DNA from: Nitrobacter hamburgensis X14
Lineage (GTDB): Bacteria > Pseudomonadota > Alphaproteobacteria > Rhizobiales > Xanthobacteraceae
DNA: 64,000 nt
Reading direction: 5' to 3'
Assembly: GCF_000013885.1 (NCBI RefSeq)
Contig: NC_007964.1
Coordinates: 978,001-1,042,000 of the forward strand
The translations under genes were made by a program, and so were the position numbers. The notes beneath the pieces are model-generated. The model was not told where the DNA came from, ran no database searches, and worked only from the letters and a program-made list of their open reading frames with translations. This document shows positions 18,546 to 27,718 of the stretch, one piece after another (the first letter of the stretch is position 1; every line of letters starts with the position of its first letter).

Positions 18546-19109
18546 CAATATTGCAGGCCGAATAACAGTCAAGATCGCGCAGACTGTCGTAGAGCTCATA
18601 TACGCTGAGGCCGCAAATGAGATCGCCGACCGCTTCGCGGATCTCGCGCGTATCAAAGGATTCAAACCGGAAAAGGAACGCCGCTGGCGTGCGCTGGTCA
18701 GAGTAGAGCAGCCGCAATAACTGGTTCATTGTGATGTTGGCGGCGACCTGGCTTTGCGCCTCGGGAATGCCCGATGCGCGAAACAGAACCTGAGAGAAGC
18801 TCTCCCGACTTTCCGACCGGCGGATCGGATAAGTTTCCCATCCATCCAGCCCGTGCTGCTCGGCCTCTGTCATTGGTCCAAAGAAAACCTGCATGGGCGT
18901 TTGTGCGCGACCGATCTCTCTGCGAAGCGTCAGCACGCCGCCCTGTGTCACGACTTCGGCCTGCACTTCACTGCAATTGGCGGCGACCGTCTTCCAATTG
19001 TCGAACTCCCCGCTGAGAATATAGGAGATGAAATCTGCGATGGTGGATTTGCCGGAGCCATTTTCGCCCCTGATGATATTGACACCGGTATGAAAGCGCT
19101 GGTCATAGA
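18546..19109 (-). pseudogene. AAA/RecF-SMC-like ATPase, N-terminal fragment
   Basis: Reading the minus strand from 19109, the frame gives SVYDQRFHTGVNIIRGENG followed by SGKSTIADFISYILSG. This holds a Walker A motif (GENGSGKST) of the kind found in Rad50/RecF/SMC-like and AAA_23 ATPases. The protein continues for about 180 residues (LRLLYSDQRTPAAFLFRFES) until the IS21 right end. The first dozen or so residues, including the start codon, are replaced by the IS5-type element on the other side. The Walker B and signature parts are gone. It is on the same strand as the helicase and DCL genes, so the three were probably one operon. Confidence 0.7.
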
Positions 19110-19413
19110 CGCTGGCCGTGGGTGAAACATCTGTTCGCCGACGCCGCCTACGACCGACTGAAACTGATGGACAAAGCCGTCTATCCGCAGTTCGTGATCG
19201 AAATCATCCGTCGCCGCGACGGGCAGAAGGGCTTCGAAGTCCTGCCGCGCCGCTGGGTGGTCGAACGAACTTTCGGCTGGATGATCCGCTGGCGCAGGCT
19301 CGTGCGTGATTACGAACGTCGCATCGATGTCTCAATCGCCATGATCCATGTCGCCATGGCCGGTGTCCTCATCCGCAGAAACGCTCATCCCTGATTTTCC
19401 AAACAGGCTCTTA
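19110..19413 (+). mobile_element. IS5-type element, 3' fragment (copy 1)
   Basis: The last about 95 codons of an IS5-family transposase (KHLFADAAYDRLKLMDKAVY to LIRRNAHP, stop at 19394), followed by the terminal repeat AAACAGGCTCTTA at 19401-19413. The 5' part is missing and the sequence joins directly to the truncated ATPase gene. It is nearly identical to the copy at 24226-24772, which has the opposite orientation. Confidence 0.85.
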
Positions 19414-19451
19414 GAATAAGAGGTTTCAGACATCCAGATCCAACATCGAGG

Positions 19452-20687
19452 CTATTCGAAGCGTAACGCCACGATTGGATCAAGCCGCGCGGCCCGATAG
19501 GCCGGATAAAGGCCAAACGAAATTCCGATGAACCCCGCAAACCCGCAAGCCAAAATGATCGCCCACGGGCTGATCAGGATAGGCCAGCCAGCTTCCCATG
19601 CTATCACGACTGCCGCGACGGCTCCCACTATCGCGCCCACAAGCCCTCCGATCAATGCCAGGATCAAGGCTTCGATCAGAAATTGCCCCCGGATATCGCG
19701 GCGGCTGGCCCCGACGGCCATGCGCAAACCGATTTCCCGGGTACGCTCGGTTACTGAAACCAGCATGATGTTCATGATGCTGATCCCGCCAACGACCAGC
19801 GAAACCGCTGCCACCGTGATCAACAAACTGCCGAGGAGCCGTACGGCGGCCCCGCGTGCAAATAGGATATCCGCTGGATTCTCGATCCTGAAATCGCTGG
19901 GGGCATCCCTGCGAATACGGTGTCGCTGCCGAAGTAACGCCTCGAGTCCGCGTTCGATCTCCGGCATGGCGGCCGCATCGGATATCTTGATTGTTATGAA
20001 ATCCAATGCCTCGCGCGTCGTGCCCCGCACAGCGCCGAGCACTCGGCTTTTCGCAGCCGACAGTGGAATGAACACGACATCGTCTTGGCTGCGGCCAGCT
20101 GCGCCCACCCCCTTTTTGTCCAGCACACCAATCACGGTAAAGGGGACGTTGCCGATCCGAAAGGTCTCTCCGACTCCCGCCCGCCCATTGAAAAGCTCCT
20201 CGACGATAACCGACCCCACGATGGCAACTTTGGATCCGGATGCGATCTCGCCGCTCGCAAAGGATCGGCCGTTGGCAACTTGCCATTCGCGAGCCACCAG
20301 ATAGTCGGAATTAATTCCAGCCACCAGCGTCACCCAGTTCTTGTTCGCGGCCACGAGCGGCATGGTGCGCGACAACAGCGGAGCCGCGACCTGCACGTGC
20401 ACCAGTTCCCGGCGGATAGAAGCGGCGTCCTCTTCCGTCAGCGTGGGTTGTGTTCCGGATTCAAGCCTCGCTCCACCTGAATTTCGGGCTCCGGGCAGGA
20501 CGAGCAGGAGATTGGCTCCGAGCGTTCGAATCTTTTCGGAAACTTCCGCTTGTGCGCCGGCTCCCACCGATACCATGCAGACCACTGCTCCGACGCCGAC
20601 GATGATCCCAAGCACGGTTAAGGCGCTCCGCAGCTTGTTCGCGCGGAGCGCTCGAATGGCAATTCGCAAGCTCTCCCGGGCACTCAT
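19452..20687 (-). CDS. MacB-type ABC transporter permease
   Basis: A 411-residue inner-membrane permease with the MacB layout: one N-terminal span (LRSALTVLGIIVGVGAVVCM), a large periplasmic domain of about 220 residues, then three C-terminal spans with the FtsX signature SIMNIMLVSVTERTREIGLR. Unlike E. coli MacB, the ATPase is a separate polypeptide, encoded just upstream with a four-base overlap. The family forms tripartite efflux pumps for macrolides, peptides or other amphipathic compounds. No outer-membrane partner gene is seen here. Confidence 0.9.
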   Translation of the reverse strand: MSARESLRIAIRALRANKLRSALTVLGIIVGVGAVVCMVSVGAGAQAEVSEKIRTLGANLLLVLPGARNSGGARLESGTQPTLTEEDAASIRRELVHVQVAAPLLSRTMPLVAANKNWVTLVAGINSDYLVAREWQVANGRSFASGEIASGSKVAIVGSVIVEELFNGRAGVGETFRIGNVPFTVIGVLDKKGVGAAGRSQDDVVFIPLSAAKSRVLGAVRGTTREALDFITIKISDAAAMPEIERGLEALLRQRHRIRRDAPSDFRIENPADILFARGAAVRLLGSLLITVAAVSLVVGGISIMNIMLVSVTERTREIGLRMAVGASRRDIRGQFLIEALILALIGGLVGAIVGAVAAVVIAWEAGWPILISPWAIILACGFAGFIGISFGLYPAYRAARLDPIVALRFE

Positions 20688-21415
20688 CGGGAAGAATCCA
20701 AAACGATGCCGTTCGGAAGCAAATTCTTGTCCGGTGCCGCAGTGTCCTTGATGATACGTCCATCGTGCAGGATGATCTGTCGCCGCGCGCGATCGGCGAC
20801 CTCGGTGGCGTGCGTAACCACGATGATCGTGCGACCATCGCGATGAAGTGTCTCGAATAGCGACAGAATCTCATCGCTGGTGCTGCTGTCCAGTGAACCG
20901 GTCGGTTCGTCGGCCAGGATGAGAGCGGGATCGCTCACCGTCGCACGGGCAATGACCACCCGCTGCTGCTCTCCTCCTGAGAGTTGATTTGGCCAATGAT
21001 GACCCCGGTTGGCCAAGCCTACGCGGTCAAGCGCATCTTTGGCTGCGCGACGTCTTCTGGAGGGAGGAACGCCAGCATAAACGAGCGGAAGCTCGACATT
21101 TTCCAGCGCGGTTGCTCGCGGCAGAAGGGCCGGCAGTTGGAATACGAAGCCGATGTCGTGGCTCCTGATGGCCGCGCGTCCGTCCTCGCTCAGCTTCGCG
21201 ACTTCTCGACCGTTGAGCGCATATTCACCGCAATCCGGCCGATCCAAAAGACCCAAAAGGTTCATCAGGGTCGACTTTCCCGAACCCGAGCGGCCGCGAA
21301 TTGCCACAAGCTCGCCGTGCCCGATCGTGAGCGACACGTTTGATACTGCGCAAACGATCGTCCCTCCGGAGGGATAGTGTTTTGAAATTCCAGCGGTTCG
21401 GACCAGCGGCACCAT
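20684..21415 (-). CDS. MacB-type ABC transporter ATP-binding protein
   Basis: A 243-residue ABC ATPase. I choose ATG 21415, since the frame upstream overlaps macA and is low-complexity. Walker A is RGRSGSGKSTLMNLLG, the Q-loop is FVFQLPALLP, the signature is NQLSGGEQQRVVIARA, and Walker B with the catalytic Glu is ALILADEPTGSLD. The H-loop is IIVVTHATEVAD. It belongs to the LolD/MacB/FtsE-like group. It lies between the adaptor and the permease of one operon. Confidence 0.93.
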   Translation of the reverse strand: MVPLVRTAGISKHYPSGGTIVCAVSNVSLTIGHGELVAIRGRSGSGKSTLMNLLGLLDRPDCGEYALNGREVAKLSEDGRAAIRSHDIGFVFQLPALLPRATALENVELPLVYAGVPPSRRRRAAKDALDRVGLANRGHHWPNQLSGGEQQRVVIARATVSDPALILADEPTGSLDSSTSDEILSLFETLHRDGRTIIVVTHATEVADRARRQIILHDGRIIKDTAAPDKNLLPNGIVLDSSR

Positions 21416-21429
21416 CTTTGAATCCAGTC

Positions 21430-22779
21430 TCAAAATCCAAGGCGCAAGCCGAAATAGCTCCTCTGCTTTTGGGAGTTCGCAGTCCCGACGATCACTTGCT
21501 GGTCCTCCGCAAGCGCGCCCTCTAGCAGTTCTGCGCTGTTGTCGTCGCTCACACCCAGTCTCACTGCGACCGGCTTTGGTCGCCCCCCGTCGCCGACCAG
21601 CCATACCGTCGCGGAGGTCTGGGAGGAGGCGGCCTGAGTCGCATCCTGGTGACCAGACGGAAGACCGGCATCGTTCGGCCGGAAGCGCAGCGCTTGGCTG
21701 GGAATTTTGAGGACCCCGCGGGTATCACTCACCACAATTCGAAGCTGGGCGGTCATTCCCGGCAGCAACAGGAGGTCCGAATTTGGCGCGGACACGATTG
21801 CCGTATAGGTGACGACGTTTTGTAGGACTTCAGGAGACTTGCGGATCTGGAGAACCTGTCCGCTGAAGGTGCGGTCCGGATAAGCGTCCACCGAGAACCG
21901 GGCCGTCTGGCCCACTTTCAACTGTCCGACGTCGGCCTCGTCGATCTTGCCGTGGACCTCCATCTCACGCAGATCGTTCGCGATCTTGAACAATGTTTTG
22001 GCTTCGAGACTGACGGCGACCGTTTGTCCCGGATTGACATCCCGCTTGATGATGATTCCATCAATCGGCGCACGGAGCACGGTACGATCAAGATCAAGTT
22101 CCGCCTGATCGACGGTCGCCTGCCTCTGCTCGACAACAGCGTCTGCATTCTCGAGATTGGCCTCGGCCATGTGCTTTTCTGCTTCCGCAATCGCAATGGC
22201 CTCGGCCTTCATCTGGATCTGCTCAAGGGAAGCGCGCAGGTCGGCAGCCCCCGCGTCGCGCAGAGCCCGCGCCTGGCTTAGGTCTCGCTCAGTTCCGCTG
22301 CCGGTGCGCGCCAATGCTAATTTTCGCGAAAACTCCCTTTCGGCTTCGCCTTGTCTGGCTTCGTTAGCGGCCGATTGGTCCTTCGCCAATGTTTCAGCAG
22401 TCTTCGCATTCGTCATTGCAACATTCGCTCGTTTCAGCGCCGCTCTTTGCACTTGGGCAGTAGCTTTCGCCACTCTCAGAGCGGCTCTGGCTTCATTGAC
22501 GCGGGCGGCAAAGATCTCTTGATCGACTTGTGCAATCGGCTGCCCGGCCGTGACGCTATCGTTGAAGCTAACGAACACCTCCGCAATTCGCCCTGACAAT
22601 TGCGAGCTGACATCAACGCTTACGACCGGCTCGACAGTGCCGCTGGCCTTTACGAGAGTTGAGATGTTGCCGCGTTCTACGGGTGCGATGAGATACGTCG
22701 GCGCCGGATTCTCCTGGCTATAGGTGTAGCCGAGCCCGAGAATTAATGCACATAGCACACCTGCCACAAGGAAACGCAT
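21430..22779 (-). CDS. MacA-like periplasmic adaptor (HlyD/RND-type membrane fusion protein)
   Basis: A 449-residue membrane fusion protein with an N-terminal signal/anchor (LVAGVLCALILGLGYTY). The lipoyl half-motifs are ASGTVEPVVSVDVSSQLSG and LDRTVLRAPIDGIIIKRDV. Between them is a long alpha-helical hairpin of about 130 residues. Beta-barrel and membrane-proximal parts follow. The long hairpin is longer than in many MacA proteins. It is the first gene of the efflux operon, 14 bp upstream of the ATPase gene. Confidence 0.9.
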   Translation of the reverse strand: MRFLVAGVLCALILGLGYTYSQENPAPTYLIAPVERGNISTLVKASGTVEPVVSVDVSSQLSGRIAEVFVSFNDSVTAGQPIAQVDQEIFAARVNEARAALRVAKATAQVQRAALKRANVAMTNAKTAETLAKDQSAANEARQGEAEREFSRKLALARTGSGTERDLSQARALRDAGAADLRASLEQIQMKAEAIAIAEAEKHMAEANLENADAVVEQRQATVDQAELDLDRTVLRAPIDGIIIKRDVNPGQTVAVSLEAKTLFKIANDLREMEVHGKIDEADVGQLKVGQTARFSVDAYPDRTFSGQVLQIRKSPEVLQNVVTYTAIVSAPNSDLLLLPGMTAQLRIVVSDTRGVLKIPSQALRFRPNDAGLPSGHQDATQAASSQTSATVWLVGDGGRPKPVAVRLGVSDDNSAELLEGALAEDQQVIVGTANSQKQRSYFGLRLGF

Positions 22780-23217
22780 GTGGCTGTGACCCGCATCTGT
22801 TTTTCACCGGTCCATCGGCGCCTTCAGGCTACACTCTGGCGCTGGAACGTGTGGTCAGTTCAAACACAATTTACTAGCGTCTAATGTTTTGGCTGCTGTC
22901 AACGAATACTGGAAAGGTGCAAATTGTTCCCATGCTGTCCGGACTTTTTGAGCCGCCGTTTGGCGCCGACGCCCCTCTTCGGCAGGGCATCGATCATAAG
23001 ACGGCTTGACGCAATTGCGCGCTCCGCTCGTCATCGGCGGTCCGTGGTTTCCAAAGCGTGATCTGGAACCCGCTGGGCTGCGTTAGCGCAAAGTCTGCGG
23101 CGTTCCTCCGATAAGATCAAAGTTCAAACAAGAATCTGGAGCGCTGGAACATCTGACAGGCCTCTAGTGTTGATGTCGTTGCTCACTGGGAATCACTCCG
23201 CATAGAGGAGACGGAAC
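22780..23217. other. intergenic region, no gene seen
   Basis: About 440 bases between the divergently transcribed macA and the small secreted protein gene. It must hold both promoters. I see no clear operator, FixK box or RNA gene in it. Confidence 0.5.
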
Positions 23218-23571
23218 ATGAGGAGTTTCAAGGTTTCCATTGCCATCGCCTCCGGCGTACTGATGCTCTCGGCCGGAGTGGCCTTCGCCGATAACCTCCA
23301 TGAATTGGTGCCTAGCCCCAATCTTAATCCCGGAGCAGCATCAGCAGCACCCGGACAGACTGGCTCGAATGTCCTTGCAAGCTGTGGTCTCACGACGGGC
23401 TTTCCGTCCATCGGTGCCGGAGCCAAAGTGAACTCCGGAAACGGATCCCCGTTCAATCCGAGCGCAACGAAAACATATGCTGGAAATCCGGGCAATCCAG
23501 CGACAAATCCTAACGCCGTTTCCCAATACGACAATGCTTGCGCTCAGGCCGCGTTGCATCAAATGCCGTAG
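23218..23571 (+). CDS. small secreted Asn/Gly/Pro-rich protein
   Basis: A 117-residue protein from ATG 23218, preceded by AGAGGAGACGGAAC. A signal peptide (FKVSIAIASGVLMLSAGVAFA) is followed by a compositionally biased body rich in Asn, Gly, Pro and Ala (LVPSPNLNPGAASAAPGQTG, then TKTYAGNPGNPATNPNAVSQ). Two cysteines (one near residue 59, one near 109) could form a disulfide. I do not recognise a characterised family. It lies inside the segment flanked by the two IS5-type copies. Confidence 0.6.
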   Translation: MRSFKVSIAIASGVLMLSAGVAFADNLHELVPSPNLNPGAASAAPGQTGSNVLASCGLTTGFPSIGAGAKVNSGNGSPFNPSATKTYAGNPGNPATNPNAVSQYDNACAQAALHQMP

Positions 23572-23756
23572 CGCAGAAGTGTCTTTATTGACGGTGACGT
23601 CGTCGGGCCAGGTTGATCGAGAGATCATCTCGTGCCTCCGGAGCAAAGCCCTCGCGAGCATGGATAGCTGTTGCGTGCATCGAACCTACCAGCAGCATCG
23701 GGCTCTGGTCGAACTTAGCCGAGACGTCGGAGGTGCACATGGTGGATTCGAGCCTT

Positions 23757-24039
23757 CAGGCGACGATGTATCGCGAGAAGTCGGCGAGTACCGTCGACAG
23801 ATAGCGCATCCGCGAGACAGATAGCGCATCCGCGAGGATGGCGGCTCCCTTGTCTGTAGGAATGTACGAACTTGCGAGACATCCTTTCTCTTGAGCCAAG
23901 GGCAGGAAGGATGATCAGGATTCATAAGTTCAGGCGCGATGTGGAGCTGCGGGTGCTCCGACACGCTGACAAGAATGGTGATGTCGGCAAGGCTTGCCGA
24001 TATTTCTGCGTTGGTCGGGCGCGGACGCCGGCGGCTCAT
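23757..24039 (-). pseudogene. degenerate reading frame of unknown family
   Basis: Two overlapping minus-strand frames each look protein-like in part: one upstream (ISASLADITILVSVSEHPQL) and one ending GAAILADALSVSRMRYLSTV with the stop at 23757. They would need a frameshift near 23880 to join. A 20-bp tandem duplication lies within it. I cannot name the family; only remnants are left. Confidence 0.25.
23796..23835. repeat. 20-bp tandem duplication
   Basis: GACAGATAGCGCATCCGCGA occurs twice back to back (23796-23815 and 23816-23835). It appears to be a recent slippage or duplication inside a decayed gene. Confidence 0.85.
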
Positions 24040-24225
24040 CCCACGAGCCCCATTCGTCGGCGAGGTCGGGAAACTGCATCTTCAGCGGCTCCTTTGTCAG
24101 AGCCGACCATATTGTCCGGGCGTCGGCAACTCAGCATATCTCTAGCACAAGGCCAAGAATTCCGGCTTACCAACAAACCCGATCCAGGTCGCAGCCCCCG
24201 GTGAAGCCCCTTCACGCCAAACCTG

Positions 24226-24772
24226 TAAGAGCCTGTTTGGAAAATCAGGGATGAGCGTTTCTGCGGATGAGGACACCGGCCATGGCGACATGGATCATGG
24301 CGGTTGAGACATCGATGCGACGTTCGTAATCACGCACGAGCCTGCGCCAGCGGATCATCCAGCCGAAAGTTCGTTCGACCACCCAGCGGCGCGGCAGGAC
24401 TTCGAAGCCCTTCTGCCCGTCGCGGCGTCGGATGATTTCGAGTGCGAACTGCGGATAGACGGCTTTGTCCATCAGTTTCAGTCGGTCGTAGGCGGCGTCG
24501 GCGAACAGATGTTTTATCCACGGCCAGCGTTTGCGGATGGCATCGAGGATCGCTTGCGCGCCTGCGCTGTCGGAGATGTCGGCGGTTGTCAGATTGATCA
24601 TCAGCAATCGCCCGTCCGTGTCGACCGCGACATGACGCTTTCGGCCGACGATGGTTTTCCGGGCGATCCTGGCCATTCGGCCTCGCTGCTTGCGTGTCCA
24701 CATCCGAAGTGTGAGTCATATTCGCAGCGATACCGGAATCCCCGCCTAGCCCAATTTTCAAACAGGCTCTTA
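24226..24772 (-). mobile_element. IS5-type element, internally truncated (copy 2)
   Basis: About 547 bp bounded by TAAGAGCCTGTTTGGAAAA at 24226 and the matching inverted TTTTCAAACAGGCTCTTA ending at 24772. It holds a 152-residue C-terminal part of an IS5-family DDE transposase (24245-24703) with GRKRHVAVDTDGRLL and the DAAYDRLK and VVERTFGWMIRWRR (YREK-like) regions. The N-terminal third of the transposase is missing and the reading frame breaks near the 5' end, so it is not autonomous. It points toward copy 1 at 19.1-19.4 kb, forming inverted flanks around the MacAB operon. Confidence 0.85.
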
Positions 24773-24818
24773 GCCACCCAACCTGGCTATGTTCGCGAAG
24801 GCCGGCCCATTACGGCAT

Positions 24819-26237
24819 CTAATGTTCGACGACCGCTCGCGCTCGACACAGGTGGGTCGGTTCGGGTGGCTCCGCTTCCAATGCTGCGCGGCGGTCGGCG
24901 ACTGCATGATCGAACAGTTCGAGTACTAGTCCAAAGGCTGCAAGGTCTTCTTCGTCGATGGCGCCGTCATCGTGGTACTCGAGCGTTTCACGTATGATAG
25001 CATCGACATCGCGCCGCATCACCAGCAATGCCTCAACGGATTGCGTGGTGCTCATCTTCGAGATCATCGTCATGATCCTGTTACGGAGTTCAGTGCTTTC
25101 GTCCCGCTCGTCGCGCTTCAGATATTGACGCAACCAAGCGCCGGCTGAGCCAATACCGGAGAGAAGCAGGATAGCGAACCAAAAGTAATCGCTGTACCGG
25201 TCCAGGAAGGTGCGTTCAGTGCCATCGATATAGGCCGCCGCTCCGCGATGCACGGGCAGCGCTGCGTCCTTGTCGGTGTCCGGCTTCTTGATGTGGGGGC
25301 CGCCCGGCACTTCCCTCGCCAACCTATGACGCGCAGCAAGCGCCTGCCGCGTGAGGGTGGCGACTGTGGTCTCCGACAAAGATTTTCGTGCCACGATCAG
25401 GTGACTCGCGCCGACTGTTTCAACCTTGTCATCCGGCCATGCCGGCTTCGCATTGAAGGCGCTGCCCGGAATTTCCTCGGATTCATAGAGTGGGTGCTTC
25501 AGGGCGATCGCTTCCGAGACGTCGATCGGGAGAAATTTCGGCTCGCCTCTGGCGCGCGCCGTCGCGGCAATCGCGTCGGCGGTGATCTTGCTGCCCACCG
25601 GGCCGACCGTCATAAAGGCGTCGAGGTTCGGGTCTCGCGCCAGCTTTTCGATCTGGTCGGTGCCGAACTGCGTTACCGCGACCTTGTCAGGAGCAACGCC
25701 AGATTCAGTCAGGATCATCCGTAGCAAGGCGATATTAGCCGGCGTCGTGCCGATCACGCCAAGCCGATGGCCCTCGAGTTCGTCGATGGCCTTAATTTTC
25801 GGCGCCCTTCTTTTTTTCGATACTCTGCCAGGAAGACCGGGAGGCCACCACAGCACGACCACATCGTTGCGCACGATGACGACCGCTTCGGCTTCGCCGG
25901 GCATGGCCAGATCGCCGCGCGCAACCGCGAGATCTGCATTGGAGGCGCCGAGAAGAGCCAAGCTTTGCGCCGCTCCCTCGGTGACGATGGGAGACAGCCT
26001 CACTGCATTCCGGTCGCGGTCGAAGGTTTCCGCCATCGCCTGGATCAGCTTCTGATCGTCGCTTCCGGGCGGACCAACCGCAATCCGAAGCGTGACCGGC
26101 CGCAAGGCGTAATACAGTCCGCCCGTGGCGGCGGCGAACACCAGCAGTCCGGCGAGGAGAAGCAGTAGCAGCGAGTTCCGGCGTTTACGGCGCCGGTTCT
26201 CTTTGAGATCGCGGAGATCGTCGTCTGATGCAGACAT
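24819..26237 (-). CDS. TAXI-family TRAP transporter solute-binding protein with membrane anchor
   Basis: About 472 residues from ATG 26237. A single N-terminal span (SLLLLLLAGLLVFAAATGGL) anchors the protein, followed by a periplasmic TAXI-type substrate-binding domain of about 290 residues (beginning LRIAVGPPGSDDQKLIQAMA). A second span is at about residues 350-370 (YFWFAILLLSGIGSAGAWL), followed by a cytosolic helical tail. No TRAP permease (DctM/DctQ) gene is adjacent, as is common for this membrane-anchored subgroup. The start is uncertain; a longer frame reaches 26315 but runs into IS21 remnant sequence. Confidence 0.75.
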   Translation of the reverse strand: MSASDDDLRDLKENRRRKRRNSLLLLLLAGLLVFAAATGGLYYALRPVTLRIAVGPPGSDDQKLIQAMAETFDRDRNAVRLSPIVTEGAAQSLALLGASNADLAVARGDLAMPGEAEAVVIVRNDVVVLWWPPGLPGRVSKKRRAPKIKAIDELEGHRLGVIGTTPANIALLRMILTESGVAPDKVAVTQFGTDQIEKLARDPNLDAFMTVGPVGSKITADAIAATARARGEPKFLPIDVSEAIALKHPLYESEEIPGSAFNAKPAWPDDKVETVGASHLIVARKSLSETTVATLTRQALAARHRLAREVPGGPHIKKPDTDKDAALPVHRGAAAYIDGTERTFLDRYSDYFWFAILLLSGIGSAGAWLRQYLKRDERDESTELRNRIMTMISKMSTTQSVEALLVMRRDVDAIIRETLEYHDDGAIDEEDLAAFGLVLELFDHAVADRRAALEAEPPEPTHLCRARAVVEH

Positions 26238-26289
26238 TGTTGCTGCCGGGCTAAAGCGAATAACCGAAAAGACTTCTGATCCGAGGAAT

Positions 26290-26470
26290 ACCACGGTTCT
26301 CGGGCCCCTGGGCAAACTTCCGAAAAGCCGCGACGTGATCGCCTATTGCCTTGTCGGAGCTGGCGGGAATAACGACGAACCGCATCATAGCCGCCGGTAT
26401 AGCCCAGGCTGCGAAGCTCTTCGAACAACCGGATCAGCGTCAGCCAGTCCCGCGCCGACGCCGCTAAAAA
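26290..26470 (-). mobile_element. IS21 istA fragment
   Basis: A minus-strand segment reads LTLIRLFEELRSLGYTGGYD then AVRRYSRQLRQ, closely parallel to the IstA of the full IS21 at 17 kb (LTLIRVFEELRGRGYDGGYD). It then drifts out of frame before the YQFDW region. It is a short relic of a different IS21 copy. Confidence 0.75.
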
Positions 26471-26549
26471 ACTGAATTGTTAAAAAAGCCCGAAGCAGTT
26501 CCTGCCGGTGTTCGGCAGCGCTCGACATTTCAGGATATGCTGAAGCGAG

Positions 26550-26840
26550 GTGCGACTGGCTGCGTGTTAATGCGTCCGTGCCTTAAGGAAAGCACGCCGT
26601 AGCATTAATCGGAACAGTGAAAGTCCCGAATCCCCGTTCATGGAATAGTTGATCGATGCGCTCACAGAACTACCGCCTCATCGGTTGGTATGAGAGATAG
26701 GGCCGGCGAAAGGCCAGGACCGGTGCATGAAAGGAACACGTAATCCCAGTTGGTCCGCTAGACGCTGAGAGTGGCTGCCTCCTAGAGGTCGGGTTTTGAC
26801 CCGGAACTGACTTAAGCGGCGGCTTCACCTTGCGTGTCTT
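26550..26840 (+). ncRNA. probable group II intron 5' fragment (domain I-like RNA)
   Basis: The segment starts GTGCGAC, the usual bacterial group II intron 5' end (GUGYG). It soon forms a clear nested stem: TTAATGC pairs with GCATTAA and CGTGC with GCACG around a CTTAAGGAAA loop (about 26566-26607). The phrase GGAACACGTAATCCC and a second hairpin CGGGTTTTGACCCG further on also resemble domain I sequences. No reverse transcriptase/maturase gene follows, so it would be a truncated intron. The assignment rests on remembered pattern and hand-folded stems. Confidence 0.4.
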
Positions 26841-27124
26841 GATCAATCATCTCGTGCCGAGAGGAATATTTGCTCGCGAGCCGCCGCCTGCAGGTGTGAT
26901 CTCACCCTGTCAGGTGCGCTCAATCGCCGTCCACTCCGCGCAAATTGATCGAGGGTTCGCGCCCCACTTCGGCAATTGAAATGTTTTAACCCGATGCGCG
27001 GCGGTTCCCGGAAAAGTTCGTTTCGCGTTGTCGTAAACTACGAAAATCAATTATCTTGACCGGCCAGCTGCGCGCTGATCTCGTTTCGCTTTGATCGTGT
27101 GTCTGCAACCGAAGGATATCTACC

Positions 27125-27718
27125 ATGACGACGCGCAGCACCGTATTCAAGGAAATCGTTTCGGCGAACGAAAAATATGCCAGCGACTTCGGTGACAAGA
27201 GCAAGCTTGCATTGCCTCCGGCTCGACGCTTCGCGATTCTCACCTGCATGGATGCTCGGCTCGATCCTGCAAAATATGCAGGCCTTGCGGAAGGGGATGC
27301 CCACGTCATCCGAAATGCCGGCGGCCGTGCATCCGATGATGCAATTCGCTCGCTCGTTATCTCTCACAAGCTGCTCGGAACCAACGAATGGTTCGTGATC
27401 CACCACAGCGATTGTGGAATGCAATTGTTCACCAACGAAATCATCGGCAACCTTCTCGCGGATGATCTAAGCACTGCGCAATTTGACGGCAAGAAGTGGT
27501 CGAACCCAAAACACGGCGGAGGTTCCGTGGCTGGAAAATTTATCCATTGGCACACCTTCGAGGACAACACGAAGAGCGTCGTCGAAGACGTACTGCGGAT
27601 CCGTACCCATCCGCTAGTGCCGAAGCACGTCCCAATTTATGGATTTATCTACGATGTAAAGACGGGGCACCTGGACGAAGTGACTGAGGCGACAGCTGCA
27701 GGAAAGGCGACGGGCTAG
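27125..27718 (+). CDS. beta-class carbonic anhydrase
   Basis: A 197-residue enzyme interconverting CO2 and bicarbonate. The zinc ligands are visible: Cys41 in LTCMDARLDP, with the Asp43-Arg45 dyad, and His94 and Cys97 in IHHSDCGMQL. Residues IRNAGGR and the C-terminal PIYGFIYDVKTGHL fit the smaller plant/Mycobacterium-like clade. An insertion of about 25 residues before the last helix (DGKKWSNPKHGGG) is noteworthy. The gene is monocistronic. No clear operator was seen. Confidence 0.9.
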   Translation: MTTRSTVFKEIVSANEKYASDFGDKSKLALPPARRFAILTCMDARLDPAKYAGLAEGDAHVIRNAGGRASDDAIRSLVISHKLLGTNEWFVIHHSDCGMQLFTNEIIGNLLADDLSTAQFDGKKWSNPKHGGGSVAGKFIHWHTFEDNTKSVVEDVLRIRTHPLVPKHVPIYGFIYDVKTGHLDEVTEATAAGKATG

